A DNA stretch of 64,000 nucleotides from assembly GCA_022393335.1 (NCBI GenBank), contig JAJEKB010020160.1, positions 329,370 through 393,369 on the forward strand, read 5' to 3'. The DNA comes from Macrotrachela quadricornifera (lineage: Eukaryota; Rotifera; Eurotatoria; Philodinida; Philodinidae). Under the pieces are notes generated by a model, which was not told the origin of the DNA, did not search any database, and worked only from the letters and a program-made list of their open reading frames with translations. The position numbers and the translations under genes were made by a program. This document shows positions 35,691-47,518 of this stretch, piece by piece. Numbering within the stretch: the stretch's first letter is position 1; each line of letters begins with the position of its first letter.

Positions 35691-36440
35691 GGATGAATCC
35701 ATGGGATTTCCACCACTCTCAGGGAAAAGTTGTTTTTCAGTTTTAATAGTCTAATAGACGTAACGTCGTCGAAAACTGTCTAGAGTAATAATTAAAACTT
35801 TTTTGGACATGTAAAATGTGAATAACAACATCATTTTTTAGTAACATCTCACACATATTAAGGGTATCCTATAATATATTACTAATGATGTTTTTCATAC
35901 TTTTTCTTGACATAGAAGGCTGAAATTTTTATCGCATGTATGCCTAGTAAAGATCTTTTATTTCTGAGAGTTTCAACTCTCTAGCTAAAACTACTGATGA
36001 AATACATCGACAAGGCTGAAATACATCAGTTCTTTTACTAGATTTTTGCGTATTTTTATTGTGAAATTATTGCAAAAACCAAGTACAATAATTCTTATTT
36101 CATTAGTAGTTTTAGCTAGAGGGTTGAAACTTTCAGAAATAAAAGATCTTTATTAGATATATATGCGTTAAAAGTTTCAGTCCTCTATATCAAGCAAAAG
36201 CATGAAAATATCATTAACAATTTATTATGAGATACCCTTTGTATGTATAAGGTGTTCCTGAAAAATGATGTGATTCTCTACATTTTTCTCGTCCAAAAAG
36301 ATTTTAAATGCTACCTTAGACCGTTTTCGACGACGTTACGTCTAACTAGACTATTAAAATCAAAAAAAGAGCTTTCTTTCAGGATATTGCCATGGAATAC
36401 TCTTCTCCCCGAAAATGGTAGAAATCCCACGGATTCACCC
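35691..36440. mobile_element. Long foldback element, 750 bp, arms about 350 bp
   Basis: The termini are GGATGAATCCATGGGATTTC (left) and, reverse-complemented from the right end, GGGTGAATCCGTGGGATTTC. The arms continue with shared TAGACGTAACGTCGTCGAAAAC, then AAAGATCTTTTATTTCTGA and TCTAGCTAAAACTACT close to the centre near 36030. The left arm lacks about 35 bp present in the right arm (around 36370-36410). No transposase is present. A target duplication is not evident. Confidence 0.82.
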
Positions 36441-36752
36441 AACTACGATTAAAACGATTTTACTAATATTTCTATCAAGTATTCATTCATCGTTTTGTTT
36501 TGCAGGACCCACTATATATGTATAAGTGACTCGTTTGTTATTTCAATTGTTTTTCAAACTATATGATTCAAAGTAAATGTGTCAAAGATTGCATCTTTTC
36601 TTCTCGTAATCATCATTCTCTCATAACCCCCTCCCCCCCCTTAAATCACATTTTAAGAAAGAATTTGCTTTGATTGATTGTGCTTCTGAAAATTCATTAA
36701 TTAATAACTTCTTTTCATGTCGAATTCCCAAAATCCGATTAAAAAGATTTTA

Positions 36753-37989
36753 TTGGGTTGGCACAACATTTTTTGCGCTTTTTTCTTAAATTTCCTAGAG
36801 CATCCGAAAAAGTTTTAGAAGTTTCCATACTAAGGATATATATAGGGGATACGAATATCTTTCGAAGAACAACAAAACTATGGGTATGGATGTTGATCAT
36901 GAATTAGAAATAAAGATATCTCGTAAGGAGCTGCGTGTGCTTCTGCTTTATGAATTCCATTTGGGTCACAAAGTAACGGAAGCAGCAAAAAACATACGCA
37001 GCACGATGAGCAAGGTTGCACTCCATCCGTACAGCACAACATCGGTTTAATCGGTTCAAAAACGGTAACTTTGAACTCAACAATTTACCTGATACCAGAA
37101 GACCACCAAAGGTGGATATGGACTACTTAAAGCAGCTTATTGAAGAAGATCCAAGATTGACTACACGGTGTTTAGCAGAGCAACTTAGGTGCTCTCGTAC
37201 TACAGTAGAAAGACATCTGGGTGAACTAGGCAAAACGTAGAAATATGGTGTTTGGATACGATATGAAATGTCACCACACCAGTTCCAACAGAGGATTGAC
37301 GCTTGTATGGAATTAATGATATATCATCACAACTATCAATGGCTCCATAATCTTATTACTGGTGATGAAAAATGGGTGATGTACGTTAACCACATGCCCA
37401 AGCGACAGTGGCTGGAATTTGGACAAAGCGGTGTAGCAACGGTCAAAAATGACTTTCATCCAAAGAAGATTATGTTGAGCGTTTGGTCGGGTGTAAAAGG
37501 GATTATTCATTGGGGAACTTCTTTCAGCTGGCTGCATTATCACTGCTGATATCTATTACCAACAATTGGATCGAGTTGCAGTGAAACTCAAGGAAAAGCA
37601 GAATAGAATTTATTTTTCACATGACAACGCCAGACCCCACATTGTCAAGTCGACGCGTGAAAAATTATTAGAACTCGGATGAGTTACGGTTTCACATCCA
37701 CCTTATTCTCCAGACTTGGCTCGTACAGATTACCACTTGTACCGTTCTCTGTCTAATCATCTACGAGAGAAAAAATTCGACGGCAAGAACGACCTCAAAA
37801 TGGACCTTGCCAACTTCTTCGACCAAAACTCCCAGGACTTCTACGAAGGCGGAATCCTTTTTCTACCAGAGCGTTAGCGGCAAGTTATAGACAGCAATGG
37901 AGTATAAATTGTTGAAAAGTAATTGCGTTCTTGAAGTTAAAAAATAAAATTTTTTCGTAAAAAACGCAAAAGCTTACTTCCTAACCCAA
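36753..37989 (+). mobile_element. Mariner-family transposon, 1.24 kb, inactive
   Basis: Ends beginning TTGGGTTGGCACAACA (left) and, reverse-complemented, TTGGGTTAGGAAGTAA (right) are flanked by TA on both sides (36751-36752 and 37990-37991), the expected mariner target duplication. The TIR starts TTGGGTT and then diverges, partly matching again at TTTTGCG. Length matches canonical mariner (about 1.3 kb). The single gene inside is the broken transposase described separately. Confidence 0.9.
36880..37877 (+). pseudogene. Broken mariner transposase (DD34D)
   Basis: The reading starts at ATG 36880 and ends at TAG 37877, near the usual ~345 codons. Helix-turn-helix region features (TEAAKNIRS...; LIEEDPRLTTRCLAEQL) and catalytic motifs ITGDEKWV, HDNARPH and YSPDLARTDYHLYRSL are readable. 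The spacing between the second and third Asp is 34 residues, which is DD34D mariner. Lesions are a frameshift near 37010-37020, an in-frame TAG at 37238-37240, another frameshift near 37525, and a TGA near 37680 where the family has Trp. The element cannot encode active transposase from this copy. Confidence 0.9.
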
Positions 37990-38197
37990 TATTTTCGAAT
38001 AGCAGTAGGTAAGGAGTGTAAGGGTGTAAGTAGGAAGATGGGGGTCAAAGAGAGGTCATCACCCTCATTGGCTCTTTAGTTAGCGTTGTGATGAGTGAGG
38101 GAAACGTATTCGAACACTTTTCTAGTAATCTCTAATGCGCAAAATAAGGTTTCTTTGACTCTTTGACAAAAAACTTTCAATTCTAGATTAAAATATA

Positions 38198-39149
38198 AAG
38201 GGTGGTCCAGAAGTCCTGACTCGATTTGCATAATTAATTTTTTTATATTAAAATACATACTTAAAAACTTGTCCCTAGGATAAAACGATGCAGTAAAAGA
38301 CGCTCTACAAAACAGCCTTTGACTGATCCATCCTAACTCATATAGTACGAAAGTTATAAGTATACGAATATACATCGCAAAAAATAAAAATTAACCGTAA
38401 ACTCGATCTACATGTCGGTGCTTTCAATGAAAGCTCCATAACTTCATCCAAACAAAAGATTTTCCGGTTAGATTTGTTTTGTTTTGATTAGAAGTGGTTG
38501 TTCTTCTCTACCTAGCTACCATATCAAAACTTCGATCAGGTTTTTCGTTCTTAACTGAGTGCTGTGTCGAAAACTAGGTTGTCGATTTTTGACATATTTT
38601 TGAAAGTTGGTTCTCAAACACGCTATTTTTTCTAAAAACAATTTTCTATAGACCATGAGAAAGAGCACATTTAAAAGTACCAAATTTAACCGAGTTTGTC
38701 GCTTATGCTACGCTTTCTATGGAAATAAATGGAAAAGAAAAAGTTGAAGTTGAAAAAAAATGTCGAATTTACAAAGTTTTTATTTTTTTGTCTCCTTTAT
38801 AGTTTGCTTAGTTTTCTTGATTGAAGTTCTGGAATTAAAGTTTAAGTATGATTATGTAAAGAATTTCACAGCGCTTCTATTAAAAATAGAATTTGTTCTG
38901 GAGAACCCAAGGAACAAAAGTTATAGCGAAAATATTAAGACCAGGTTCACGATTAATTTTTATATTTTACGATGTATATTCCTATACTTATAACTTTCGT
39001 ACTATATGAGTTAGGATAGATCAGTCAGAGGCTGTTTTGTAGAGCGTCTTTTACTGCACCGTTTTATTCTAGGGACAAATTTTTAAGTATGTGTTTTAAT
39101 ATAAAAAAATTAATTATACAAATCGAGTCAGGACTTCTGGACCACCCTT
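38198..39149. mobile_element. Foldback element with ~205-bp arms and TA target duplication
   Basis: Left arm 38198-38402 and right arm 38944-39149 are reverse complements. The tips are AAGGGTGGTCCAGAAGTCCT in both, and TA flanks both ends (38196-38197 and 39150-39151). Shared inner blocks include ATAGTACGAAAGTTATAAGTAT and GTAGAGCGTCTTTTACTGC (right-arm sense). The central 540 bp holds no recognisable transposase. TA duplication and the tip sequence favour a Tc1/mariner-related MITE. Confidence 0.87.
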
Positions 39150-39249
39150 TATCCAACAAAAGCAAAACATGACAGAACAAGGACTGTACGATATCATTGT
39201 CTATAACATGGTTTATAAAAGATGATTCTTTTCCATTTGACAAAGTGTC

Positions 39250-40350
39250 TTAAGAGATGAATATTACATCAAAGAATAGGATGAATACAGTGAGACACCA
39301 TGCTTGGAAATGTACTGTATGTATTGCAGCCTCACTTGTACTTGTCTGTGTAGTTTGAGTGATAAATGTAAAGGTGTCAGATGATGATGTTGATGAAGTG
39401 GTGCCTCCAGTGGAACTAGAAAGAGTGCGTGCCGTTGTTGTGTTAGTTAAATCAATGCCATGTTCATAAGCATACAAATCAAATGCGAAGCTGTAGGAGG
39501 ATAAAACGTGTGGTCGATTTTGTAGACTATTACAATTCGGAAGATTACATTGGTAATAATTTGTGCTTGTGAAATTTTTCCAAGTTAGATAATAAGTTTC
39601 AAGGTGGTACATATCAGGCATCGAATATTCGTGTCCATTCTCATTTGAGTTATCATCATATGTACTGCAACCTCCACAAAACCGATTATTATCACATGAA
39701 CTTGCTTCACATCTTCTACAAGCCGAGGTTGAAGATGGTGATGGCTGTGTATTATAACGGCATGGAATGCAATTATCATCTATCCCTGCAGAAGTAAAGC
39801 TAGAATAATTTGAACATGATAAAGGATATTGCTGTAGTGAAATCGGTACCGATAGTTGATTTATTACAGTTCCATAGTCAAGGTTAATTTTTATCGATCG
39901 CAGCACAGATATCATGTTTTCTACTGAATTACATCGATCAGTAGGACAACCATAAGCGATGGAGTGAAACAATATGTTCGATGATGAATTTTCATAAGAC
40001 GTTATTGTCATTAATAACTGCACTATATTTTGCTTGGAAGTGATATTCGGAGTGAAGTCAAATTGCTGAGCTTCGGATAAAATAGTAATATGAAGAGGAA
40101 CAGAAGTATCCAAAGAGCTATAAACGCCAATGATAGTATTACACCAAGTCAAATTAGTTTTATTAGATAATTTCGTTTTACAAGCATCAGGTACAAAGCT
40201 CTCAAATACTTGTAGTGGGTGATTCACTGCTTTATTGACAAGTGAATACTGCAATTCACATTCATAACATTGAAAAGAAGTTACGAAAAACCACGGTCTG
40301 TTTAAAAGAATACTATCAAACAGAAACAGAATAGTCAATAACAACATCAC
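39250..40350 (-). CDS. Ly6/uPAR-like, probably GPI-anchored surface protein
   Basis: A single-exon 366-aa frame. The hydrophobic N-terminus (about 1-25, LLLTILFLFDSILL) is a signal peptide, followed by FQCYECEL, the typical opening of a three-finger (LU) domain, and CPTDRCNS, its typical close, near residues 135-142. A second Cys-rich part (about 175-285) has CIPC, CRRCEASSC, CGGC and ends CNLPNCNS. A Thr/Ser stalk (about 300-345) and a hydrophobic C-terminus (WCLTVFILFFDVIFIS) without a basic tail suggest GPI anchoring. Numerous N-glycosylation sequons are present. Receptor or adhesion roles are inferred from the fold. It lies 100 bp from a foldback element and is intact, the only clear intact gene in this block. 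Confidence 0.72.
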   Translation of the reverse strand: MMLLLTILFLFDSILLNRPWFFVTSFQCYECELQYSLVNKAVNHPLQVFESFVPDACKTKLSNKTNLTWCNTIIGVYSSLDTSVPLHITILSEAQQFDFTPNITSKQNIVQLLMTITSYENSSSNILFHSIAYGCPTDRCNSVENMISVLRSIKINLDYGTVINQLSVPISLQQYPLSCSNYSSFTSAGIDDNCIPCRYNTQPSPSSTSACRRCEASSCDNNRFCGGCSTYDDNSNENGHEYSMPDMYHLETYYLTWKNFTSTNYYQCNLPNCNSLQNRPHVLSSYSFAFDLYAYEHGIDLTNTTTARTLSSSTGGTTSSTSSSDTFTFITQTTQTSTSEAAIHTVHFQAWCLTVFILFFDVIFIS

Positions 40351-41041
40351 GCGGGAATAGTTCTGAAAGTTTCTAAATCTCTGAAGTGATGAAAAAAACG
40401 AATACTTTATTCTTTTTTTACTTGAAAATCAACTTGTGTCGTCTGTATTTCTACCTAAAGCATTAATTTTTCTCTTTCTCTTTACTCTTTGTCAAGCGAG
40501 AAAGAAATTAAGCTGATAAAAAAGGCAAAAATCAATCTCAGTCTATGTAGCTGCACGCTCACTCTTTTTATTTCCAGATCCATTTCTCTTTTTCGATCAA
40601 TATTTACCTATGTATTATTTCGCATAAAAAGATAACGAAACGATTTTTTAACTCATAGATTAAAGTCTTCATATCTTCATCAGGCGTTTTTACGATTATT
40701 TAAAAGAAGAAAGATGAATGTTGTATAAAGTCCTTGAAATAAGATTAAATAATGATGCCCAATTGCTCTTATATTTTAACTGCGGAAAAGCATTATAAAA
40801 CGATAGCAGAGGTTTCCAACATCCTTATTACTCATTCTAGCGAAAAATTAACAGCACATTTAAGAAGAAGTAGAAGAAGAATGCTCTTGCCTTCGGCTAT
40901 CTTTCGGTGTAGGATGCTGTGCCAGGACAGTTTCATAAGCCCAATATTTTTCATACAACTATTACTAATGTCGGATTTTTTTGAAAGTAGTAACGACCAT
41001 TTTTTAAATAACTTTTCAAAGGTTCAAGTTATAGAGTTCGG
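40351..41041. other. Intergenic region upstream of the Ly6-like gene
   Basis: No gene was recognised. A plus-strand open frame of about 150 codons (40752-41201) runs into the left arm of the next foldback element and has no family signal, so I treat it as chance. Confidence 0.4.
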
Positions 41042-42073
41042 ATTTTCACCGTTAGACAGAGCAAAGCGGAGAACGTCGATCTGTATCAAATCCATTGAAT
41101 TCAAGCCTCTTTTATATAGCGACCTGTCTAAATGTGACGAAATCAGGTTTTTTTACTTTGTCTCTTCAATAATTTGGCCCATACAAATCAAATGGATCTG
41201 ATACTCTTATATAAATATATAAGTCGGCATGCCCTTTACATAAGAAAAGTATCATTGAATCCCATCCTTCTTCCATAGCTTTTGTATTTGAAATATAGAC
41301 CCGTGACGGAATCACCGAAAATGGACCTTGATTTGAGTATTGTGTGAAAAAGTAAAAACTTTAGCTCAACTTTAAATGTAACCCAAAATCTTTTTATAGA
41401 GAATTAATAGCTTGGATGACGAGCAACATATAGAATAAAAAGAACATAGGATATATTACAGCTAGCTCTCGCCGTTAGGTAAATACGTCGTGACGGAGTT
41501 ACGCTTTTTGAAATCTTAAACCTATATTTCTACAGAAAGTTAACAGTAATCCACTCGAACTAAGAAGTCCATAACATATGTAGCAAAACATTTAGAAAAA
41601 CATTTAAACTCTTCTGTCTAATAATGTAAAAGTTAAATTATTGAAGCATGGATTTAGTGCTTTTCTAACTTTTAACCAAGACGGTGGACCGTTTCATGGA
41701 CAGGGTGATAGCTATTTACAGTCAGATATCTTTTTGTTGTCAATTTTCATGAGTTTTCGTAATAAGTTAGCATCAAATTAGGCCAAAATGTAGCCCAAAC
41801 CTTCCTATATTTGTGCTAAAATTTTCATATTTTAACATCAAAGCGTAAAGAAAAAACAATCGAGAAGAAAACGAAAAGATTTGAAAACTTTAGCACGAAT
41901 ATAGGGAGATTTCGGCTACATTTCGGCCTAATTTGATGCTAACTTATTACGAAAACTCATGAAAATTGACAACAAAAAAGAAGTCTAACTGCAAATAGCT
42001 ATATAAAAGAGGCTTGAACTCAATGGATTTGATACAGATCGACATCCCCCGCTTTGCTCTTTCCAATGGTGAA
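41042..42073. mobile_element. Foldback element whose left arm is split by a nested ~587-bp insertion
   Basis: The outer left arm (41042-41120) pairs with 41995-42073: both share GATCTGTATCAAATCCATTG and CAAGCCTCTTTTATATAGC. The arm resumes at about 41709 and pairs with the inner right arm (41882-41994), sharing TTAGCATCAAATTAGGCC and TTGTCAATTTTCATGAG. Only the left arm is interrupted, between 41121 and about 41708. The sequence ATAGC flanks that insert on both sides, and the insert ends carry CCTGTC / GACAGG, so it is probably a second element with a short TIR. No ORF of known family lies inside. Confidence 0.75.
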
Positions 42074-42121
42074 AACTACACTGAAATAAATAACAGCAGA
42101 ATGTAAAACCCTATAAGGGTA

Positions 42122-42365
42122 TTTGAAAGTGCAACGAATAATAAACCCATCTAAACCGTATTGTAACATTTCCCGGACCCTTTCGAATATCTTAAAAAAT
42201 CATCATTTCAACTGTATATTAAGACAAAAAACCCTCCAAAAGGGTTTATCGTATCGTTTATTGAATCTATTTTTCGATAAAAGAAAATCATTTTTCAAGG
42301 GTTTCACATAGAGTATCAAAGTATCATCAATCCTAAAAGGGTATATTATTCGTTGCACTTTCAAA
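42122..42365. mobile_element. Small TIR element, about 244 bp
   Basis: TTTGAAAGTGCAACGAATAATA at the left (from 42122) matches the reverse complement of the right end (about 42344-42365). The interior has AGGGTTT-type motifs in both orientations. No coding is seen. The exact ends and a target duplication were not resolved. Confidence 0.6.
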
Positions 42366-42631
42366 AACGATTTAACCGTTTTTGGACTCTTTAGAATACC
42401 CAAAAATATGCAAAGTAATCCCGGAGTAACAGTATTTGGTAATCACTATTATATTTTCATATACGAAGAAAGTCGTTTCATGAGACATTTTTGGCACATA
42501 TATACCGTAGCAGGGTATACAGAAGTGTTTGTAAAAGGGCTCTACACCCTTTAAGTGTATTCGAAGTTCCAGTTGCTGATGATACATGCCCACCAATGGT
42601 AGTTGCGATGCCACTTTCCGATCAATTGTAC

Positions 42632-43260
42632 CACTGACGAGGGAACTACCCGAGGTGTTAAAAAGCTTTTATGTCGGAGATATAATGATTAGATAGGATA
42701 TAGCTAGAAGTAATACACCGTAAGTTAGTTCGAGCGCAAGTTGAGATCTGACTGAAATCGAGTTTTTACTAGAATTTGCTTATGGGACCTCATCTTGCCC
42801 GTAAAATCAAAGTTTTGACTTTTGGAGTGAGACTACATCCATATCAAGGTCTCAGTCAGAGTAATTCATCCACCAAATTTCAGATTTTTTGGACAAAGCA
42901 TTTCTGAGATATGAGTCTGTTAGCATAAGCACAGGTTTTTACGCTTGTTGTTGTATGCATGAATATTTTGAAAACATAATATTTCGGAAATTTTTAGTCC
43001 AAAAATTCTGAAACTAGGTGGGTGAACTACTCTGACTGAGACCTTGATATAAACATAGTCTCACTCCAAAATTCAAAACTTTGATTTTACGGGTAAGATG
43101 AGTCCCATAGGCAAATTCTAGTAAAAACTCGATATTTCAGTCAGATCTCAATTTGCGCCCGAATTAACTTAGGGTGTATCACTTCTAGCTATCTCCTATC
43201 TAATCATCATATCCCCGACCGAAAAGCTTTTTAACACCTCGGGTAGTTCTCTCGTGAGTG
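42632..43260. mobile_element. Foldback element, 629 bp, arms about 255 bp
   Basis: The tips are CACTGACGAGGGAACTACCC and, from the right, CACTCACGAGAGAACTACCC. The arms share GAGGTGTTAAAAAGCTTTT, AGATCTCA/TGAGATCT blocks, ACTAGAATTTGC, and GTCTCAGTCAGAGTA close to the loop (about 42890-43010). Divergence between arms is modest. There is no ORF. No target duplication was identified. Confidence 0.83.
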
Positions 43261-44497
43261 CAAACTAATTGTTTCCGTTCTTTAGCTATGAAACTGGTAA
43301 GTATATTGTTATAGGAAAAGAAATATATTTACTCACCGGCTTTGCTTTGCAGTTGAATGATAGATGAAGTCTCATTGATCGAATTAGAAACAGTTGAACC
43401 TGCGAATAGTTTTGTTTGTTTGTTTGAAATTATGAACATGTATTTATCTGCTTTTCCTCCATTGTACTGAATGATCCTCACTAATGAAAAAAAATTGAAA
43501 TGTATTATTTTAAAATTTTAACTATACATTACCACTGTATTAACGTTCGTAAATGTATGTAAGATTTAGTTTGAGCATAAGTCAAGAGAAGTGCATAGAA
43601 TATTCCATATTGTGTTTTTGGTAATTCCTAAAAGATTAATGAGACTTTGAAGGCATAAATGAAGATCAGAAAACACATCTTGAACATACCTAGATGTTGA
43701 GCATTTTGACTTATTCAACATGATAGCATCACTTGTATTAATTTTTCTGTTTGATGGGATCAGTCAGCACCTACATGATTAAAGTTTGCTTGTGACAAAA
43801 TCTGAGTATCATATAATCATTATACGTGGACTAAATTGTTACCGTGAAAATTATTTCAAATATAACGGCATTTTTTAATATACATAAAAACATAAATTAC
43901 TGTTGAGAAATTTTACTCTTTGTTGAGATGAGAAAAAATATAAGTATATTAGACAAACGTATATTTTGTTCTATTGGCGCTATTCGATCTAGCACAAGGA
44001 TCGATGCAACGATTCTGTTAAGATCATTAGGTAGCTGACTTCTGAAAATATCAACGTTAAATAAATATTTTTTAAATATTAATTAGAGTGAAAAGGATAT
44101 CATTCAATAGAATAATGAATGTTATGTTTTCAGCTGTTATTCTCTAACATATTTTTAAGATAGTAAGAATAAAATTTGATCACTAGCTGTTTCATAAAAT
44201 TATAAGAAAGAAGTGAAAAGAAAGTAATATAAAAAAGGAGAATAAGCAGGAGAGCATTCTGCTTTGTATACCTCAGTGAAAGACATTGACTAATTTTGAT
44301 CGTATTTCTCTGCGTCAGAGTCAAAATAAAATCAGGTCGATGATTTTGATTATCAATGATCATGATTAGGCTGTTACTTGATCTTATTACTTCTTCAATA
44401 CAAAACTCTGATTAAAATCGAATTATTTTCTATAGAACAAAAATTATTAACTTTCATTTTACAGAAAATAATCTAATTATAATCAAAGTGTTTGTAT
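43261..44497. other. Intergenic region with a possible orphan exon
   Basis: A minus-strand block at about 43406-43340, between a CAG acceptor and a GTGAGT donor, reads as a Ser/Asn/Gln-rich coding stretch (NSINETSSIIQLQSKA) but has no convincing partner exons. It may be a relic. Nothing else was recognised. Confidence 0.3.
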
Positions 44498-44774
44498 TAG
44501 AGGTGTACAGTTTACGCTCACACTCATGAGCATGAGCGAAAACCACTCTCTCATGCTCATATGAGCGCTCATGAGCGTGAGTGGAAAAAAAGATTTATTA
44601 AAAAGTTGAATAAACTCTATATTGGTGGTGTACAGCTCATAGACACGCGTGTATGAACGTGCATAGAGAAATGCGAATCATAAAACACTGAATGAGCTCC
44701 ATATTTAAAGATATCTTAAAACGAAAGCGCTCACGCTCAAAGAAGCGCTCATGAGCGTAAGCTGTAAACCCCTA
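44498..44774. mobile_element. hAT-like MITE, 277 bp, with 8-bp target duplication
   Basis: The ends TAGAGGTGTACAGTTTACGC and (reverse-complemented right) TAGGGGTTTACAGCTTACGC match at 17 of 20 positions and start TAGRG, the hAT pattern. Flanking octamers are GTTTGTAT (44490-44497) and GTTTGTGT (44775-44782), 7 of 8 identical. The subterminal regions are packed with short GAGCGT/ATGAGCGCTCAT motifs in both orientations, possibly transposase-binding sites. No coding capacity is present. Confidence 0.87.
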
Positions 44775-45594
44775 GTTTGTGTTGAAGAAAATATGAGATC
44801 AAATAATAGTTAAATCATGAACATTACTGATCAGAATCATTGAGCCGATTCTCATTTTGACTTTGAAAAAGAACACGATCGAAATGAGTCATTATCTTTT
44901 ATTGCAATAATAAATCAAGAGAAGAAGAACAATGAGCCCTACTTTGGAAATAAAGTGTTAATAACATCGCTTTTTTTTGTTTGTCTAACAGCTGAATGTA
45001 GTTGGGAATTAACGGAAGAAATATATGTAGTTCTCATGAAGAAATTACTTATTAAATATGTATACAATGTATTCATATGCAACGCGATATAAAATTACTA
45101 ACTAAACTATAGAATAAGAAGAAAATAATAAGTTGGATTTATTTTAAAAGTAAAATGATAATCAGGAAAAAAGAACTATACAGTGCTCTGTTTACTTAAT
45201 AATTATACCAAACTTCATTCATAAAAATATATGATCGAAGTATTAGAGTCACTTGTTTAAAATGTACATAAGATGTGGTCATGTCGTCAAATGGGATATT
45301 ATTCCGGGATTGATACTTATACTCTAATATCTTTTGAAAGTATTAAACCAAGTTTAATTAGGATCTGATTGCACTGATCTCCAGAAGAGACTAACTAATA
45401 AGTTTATGTTCTGTATAAAGTATAAAATACATAGAATCAAAGTCTTATAAAAAATAACAATACATACTGTATCATAATAGATATGATGAACTATTTCACC
45501 AGAATGTCGACATAACACTCAATTAAGTTGAATCAGAGAAGAATCTATAATGAATAAACTTAACATATAAGTTCTATTTCTTTTTTGTTACCTG
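44775..45594. other. Intergenic region
   Basis: AT-rich, with no gene or repeat recognised. Confidence 0.4.
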
Positions 45595-47518
45595 TGACGA
45601 AAGCAGATGATGATAATAATTTTTCAATAAGGTTGATACTTGATAATGTACAACAGTATGCAAATCCACTTCCATTGTCGATTGTGCTTCTTCAAATATC
45701 TGCTAACAAGAAAGTCTATTTTCTACGAATAAAAAAATTAATAATAAATACTCACTAAGGAAGAATTATTGTATCCAGAATATTCATCAATTCTTGATGA
45801 AGTAGATAGATCACATTGCGATGTATACTGAATATGAAGTGTTTCTTTCCACAGATGAATTTGAGTATCACGATCAGATTGATCATTATCATATAATTCT
45901 TGAGATTTTATCTTCATACTATTAGATAAATCATCATCATTATTCACCATTAAAATCTACAAAAGATATTAAATAAGATTTAAATATATTTGATAAATAT
46001 TTACTTTTTTTGTTGATCACGAGCTGCAACCTCACCAATCATTTTCTTGATAGGACAACCAGAAGATGTTCTTAAATATTTCATTAGATGATATTGTAGT
46101 TCAATATTATCTTTACATTCGCAATGCTTCTTTTAAAATTTTACTTGTACAGCTTGTTTCCAAATGTTTTAAACAAAAAAATTGGACTTTTTGATGGTTG
46201 TATTTTATCAAGCAGTAACATTCAAAACAGAATATTTATTCCATTTATCAGATAATAAATGTATAAGAGCTTAATAAAAGAGGAAATTTTATATCAATGT
46301 ATGTTTATCAACAATGAATTAATATATACGACATAACAAGTTAATAAGAAAAAAAACTTACTAGATTATCTTCAGTAAAAGGTAATTTTAATAAATGAAC
46401 AATTGCTGATCCAATAATATCGAGTTGTTTATGATTAGAAAAGCTAAATGGAAAAGACGTATTAATTAGTAATTATCGCGTTAGAACAAATAGATTTTTA
46501 TTTTTTTTTTGAATATTTTTTTAAAAAACTTCCACTGTTTTTCGATTTAAATAATTTATTATGATAATTAAGGTAGTTAATGCCGGCCAAAGTATAGGAT
46601 TCAAATAGAGATAATTGATGACATTTTTTTGTCTGGAAAAAATATTAATGACAAATGAACTTTACATAAGTCTATTGATCCTGATAATTTAAATTTGGAC
46701 ATGTCAAAAAGAGTAAATAATCGAAATGTATTCACAATGGAGAAATATGATAGTCGATATAAATATGAACATTTACAAGCCATCTATATGAACAATATAA
46801 ATCTTAATATTACTTACAATAAGTTGTATGTATTGGTTAAATCACAGGTTATTGCATCAGTAAGAACTTGACGAGAAGTATGATTTGGTGGAAATTTATG
46901 AAGAGCATCTCTCCCAATATCTTTTAATAAAGATTGTGGTAATTGTGGAATATTATATTAAGCAGGAAATATCGAGTCGATGTTTTTCTTCATTGACATT
47001 TCATCTAATATTTAATCATAAATATCTACATTTGATGAAATGCATTGATTTTGACAATGAACTATTTCCAATTGCAATAAAATTATTGAGCATATTTTTT
47101 TGTTCAAAAAAGACTATAAATGATTCACCAATATAACAATAAGTTGAAGTAGAATTAATGACATTTGTCGATAAAATAAATTCTTCTCGTTATTGCAACA
47201 TAAATAATGCAAAGGACTCTTTCAAATATTCAATATAGATATAGAATCGACAATTTGATTGTAAATCGAGTCAAATAAAATCAATAAATCAACATTATCC
47301 TCATCTTCATTTGTTGTACCAAAGGCATCAGCAGCATCAGCTGAATGATTTACGTCATTATCATTATTCGAATCGAGTGATAAAATATTACTGACAAAAG
47401 ACGATTCAAAGACATCGATTTTATTATCCGACACATATAACTGATCGAAATGATGACGATAAATATGATATTTGTAGTCTGTATATGTACTGACAGAAAT
47501 TCTACAGAATAAACTCAA
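45595..47518 (-). pseudogene. Decayed multi-exon gene, C2H2-like N-terminus, unknown family
   Basis: Successive minus-strand coding stretches with splice-like borders occur. The stretch 47518-47222 has TDYKYHIYRHHFDQLY, a possible zinc-finger remnant, and an acidic Asn/Asp run. Next are a stretch near 47195-47080 (EEFILSTNVINSTSTYCYIG), 46990-46818 (PQLPQSLLKDIGRDALHKFP, ending at a GTAAGT donor), 46443-46362 (QLDIIGSAIVHLLKLPFTED), about 46130-46005 (YHLMKYLRTSSGCPIKKMIG), 45950-45756 and about 45703-45595 (STMEVDLHTVVHYQVSTLL). An in-frame TAA lies in the 46990 exon, and phases at two junctions do not fit, so the gene appears disabled. The layout recalls large families of C2H2-headed proteins of unknown function seen in many animals; that link is weak. 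Confidence 0.4.

Noticed and set aside
40752..41201. Plus-strand 149-codon frame
   Set aside because: It runs into the arm of a foldback element, has no homology and ignores the element boundary.
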